A DNA stretch of 64,000 bases from Flavobacterium sp. UBA6721 (lineage in GTDB: Bacteria; Bacteroidota; Bacteroidia; Flavobacteriales; Flavobacteriaceae), in contig DKIJ01000005.1 of assembly GCA_002454195.1 (NCBI GenBank), positions 62,001-126,000 of the forward strand. Reading direction: 5' to 3'. Each line of letters begins with the position of its first letter. Position 1 is the first letter of the stretch. Shown one piece after another: positions 63,363-64,000 of the stretch. The position numbers and the translations under genes are program-made. The notes under the pieces are model-generated. The model made no database searches. It was not told the DNA's origin and saw only the letters and a program-made list of their open reading frames with translations.

Positions 63363-63410
63363 AAAAACTGCAAAATAACAAAGCTGTCATTTTGCAGTTT
63401 TTCTTTTCAA
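63363..63410 (+). terminator. Terminator after the LuxR-like remnant
   Basis: A perfect 14-bp stem (AAAAACTGCAAAAT 63363-63376, ATTTTGCAGTTTTT 63389-63402) with T-rich bases after it. Confidence 0.8.
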
Positions 63411-63545
63411 TAGATAAAGGATATTTCGATTTTATTCTTGAAAATAATTCCGAAGAATCTATTAAAGAAAGCATTAAACTTATACTTTCATATGAAGATT
63501 GGAGATTACATTTGATTGTTTACAATAACGCTGTTTTTCTAAAAT

Positions 63546-63580
63546 AAAAAAGCAAAACTGTTCATAACTATGCTTTTTTA
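63546..63580. terminator. Possible bidirectional terminator before the partial barrel gene
   Basis: Arms AAAAAAGCA (63546-63554) and TGCTTTTTT (63571-63579) with a long loop. Faces the minus-strand gene whose stop is at 63607. The stretch 63411-63545 has no feature I can support as a gene. Confidence 0.45.
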
Positions 63581-63606
63581 GAATAGACTGCATAGTTACA
63601 AAAATT

Positions 63607-64000
63607 TCAATTCTTTTTTTTAGCCGATTTGCCAAAAGAATTGGGGTTGAGTGTTGCTGAAATGCCTAAATTTATTCCCATAGTAAATGTGTTTGCGCTA
63701 TTATCTGATTTATTAACGAAGTAACGCATCGGTATTGAGCCGTTTACTTTTATTACAGGAGAAAGACGATATTCAAGCCCCGTCTCGAAAACTGGCGTAT
63801 AATAGCTGTTCTCTTTCATTTTTACTGATGCTCCCGAAGATTTTACTTTTATTAAGATATTAAGCATAGAATACATTCCAAATCCAAATGAGCTAAACAA
63901 TCGTAATGGTTTATCAGGATTGTTGTAGTATCGAAACAACAATTCTCCTCCTAACAAGACAAATGAATCGATATTACCTTTTTGATTTGTTTGTACCTGT
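63607..64000 (-). CDS. Outer-membrane beta-barrel protein, 3' part (cut by window end)
   Basis: The minus-strand frame is open from base 64000 to its stop at 63607; 130 codons are visible. The visible part shows alternating strands with aromatic residues (LLGGELLFRYYNNPDKPLRLFSSFGFGMYSMLNIL, YYTPVFETGLEYRLSPVIKVNGSIPMRYFVNKSDNSANTFTMGINLGISATL), fitting an outer-membrane barrel. An unusual basic tail (GKSAKKKN) follows the last strand. The start and signal peptide lie outside the window. Confidence 0.7.
   Translation of the reverse strand, partial: QVQTNQKGNIDSFVLLGGELLFRYYNNPDKPLRLFSSFGFGMYSMLNILIKVKSSGASVKMKENSYYTPVFETGLEYRLSPVIKVNGSIPMRYFVNKSDNSANTFTMGINLGISATLNPNSFGKSAKKKN

Noticed and set aside
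63335..63547. A 70-codon + strand frame starting at TTG
   Set aside because: A perfect terminator hairpin (63363-63402) lies inside its first third and no promoter or alternative start is seen. At most the later part is a remnant.

Overview
The window looks like a chromosomal segment of a Flavobacterium-like member of the Bacteroidota (Flavobacteriaceae). The evidence is the AT-rich sequence, starts that lack Shine-Dalgarno sites, many promoters with the Bacteroidota -7 element TAnnTTTG, and family content (TonB receptor/DUF4249 pair, DUF4293, Rho with an N/Q-rich insert, PafA-type phosphatase, TIGR03643/DUF2805). It is mostly core genome. I saw no rRNA or tRNA genes, CRISPR array, prophage or complete insertion sequence.

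Layout. 1-3400: end of pyrF, a cytoplasmic metal-receptor-like protein, a 46-residue protein, purU and a DUF4197 lipoprotein. 3500-16350: a Kir-type K+ channel, then a light/B12 block. That block holds a CarH-type MerR/cobalamin regulator, crtI-crtB-crtZ, an SRPBCC protein and a photolyase on the + strand. Facing it is a six-gene minus-strand operon (TetR-like, ABC1 kinase, TIGR03643, atypical SDR, folE, SDR-DUF2867), divergent from a TIGR01777 SDR. 16350-26100: YceI, rmuC, a damaged ECF sigma/outer-membrane-barrel pair, rluE-like, trmL, a lipoprotein pseudogene, two ABC proteins and truA. 26100-33000: phosphoesterase, response regulator/histidine kinase, DUF4293, rho and an rRNA m5C methyltransferase. 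33000-41200: dienelactone hydrolase, siderophore-type TonB receptor, a frameshifted secreted hydrolase, pafA and lysA. 41300-50300: gltD-gltB, sucC and two tandem paralogous exported proteins. 50300-58900: DUF1456, a KBL-like PLP enzyme with a dipeptide epimerase, TerB-like, uvrB, a lone HsdR_N-domain protein, rlmF and thiamine pyrophosphokinase. 58900-64000: DUF4249/TonB receptor pair, DUF1349, a truncated LuxR-like remnant and a partial membrane barrel gene.

The most interesting signal is a shared operator. Three promoters in the light block (carH itself, crtI, and the divergent tetR/TIGR01777 region) each carry TTGTTTAAY-N14-GTTAAACAA or a close variant. The half-sites start exactly 23 bp apart in every case and are placed against TATATTTG -7 elements. 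This predicts one CarH-controlled, light- and B12-responsive regulon that joins carotenoid synthesis and photolyase to a pterin/folate and ABC1-kinase operon of unclear purpose.

Other points: several genes carry visible damage (out-of-frame sigma/barrel junction, one-base frameshift in the hydrolase, lipoprotein pseudogene, truncated LuxR-like gene). Two inverted copies of a MITE-like repeat with terminal inverted repeats lie about 41 kb apart. A second, hairpin-rich repeat-like element sits inside the carotenoid operon.
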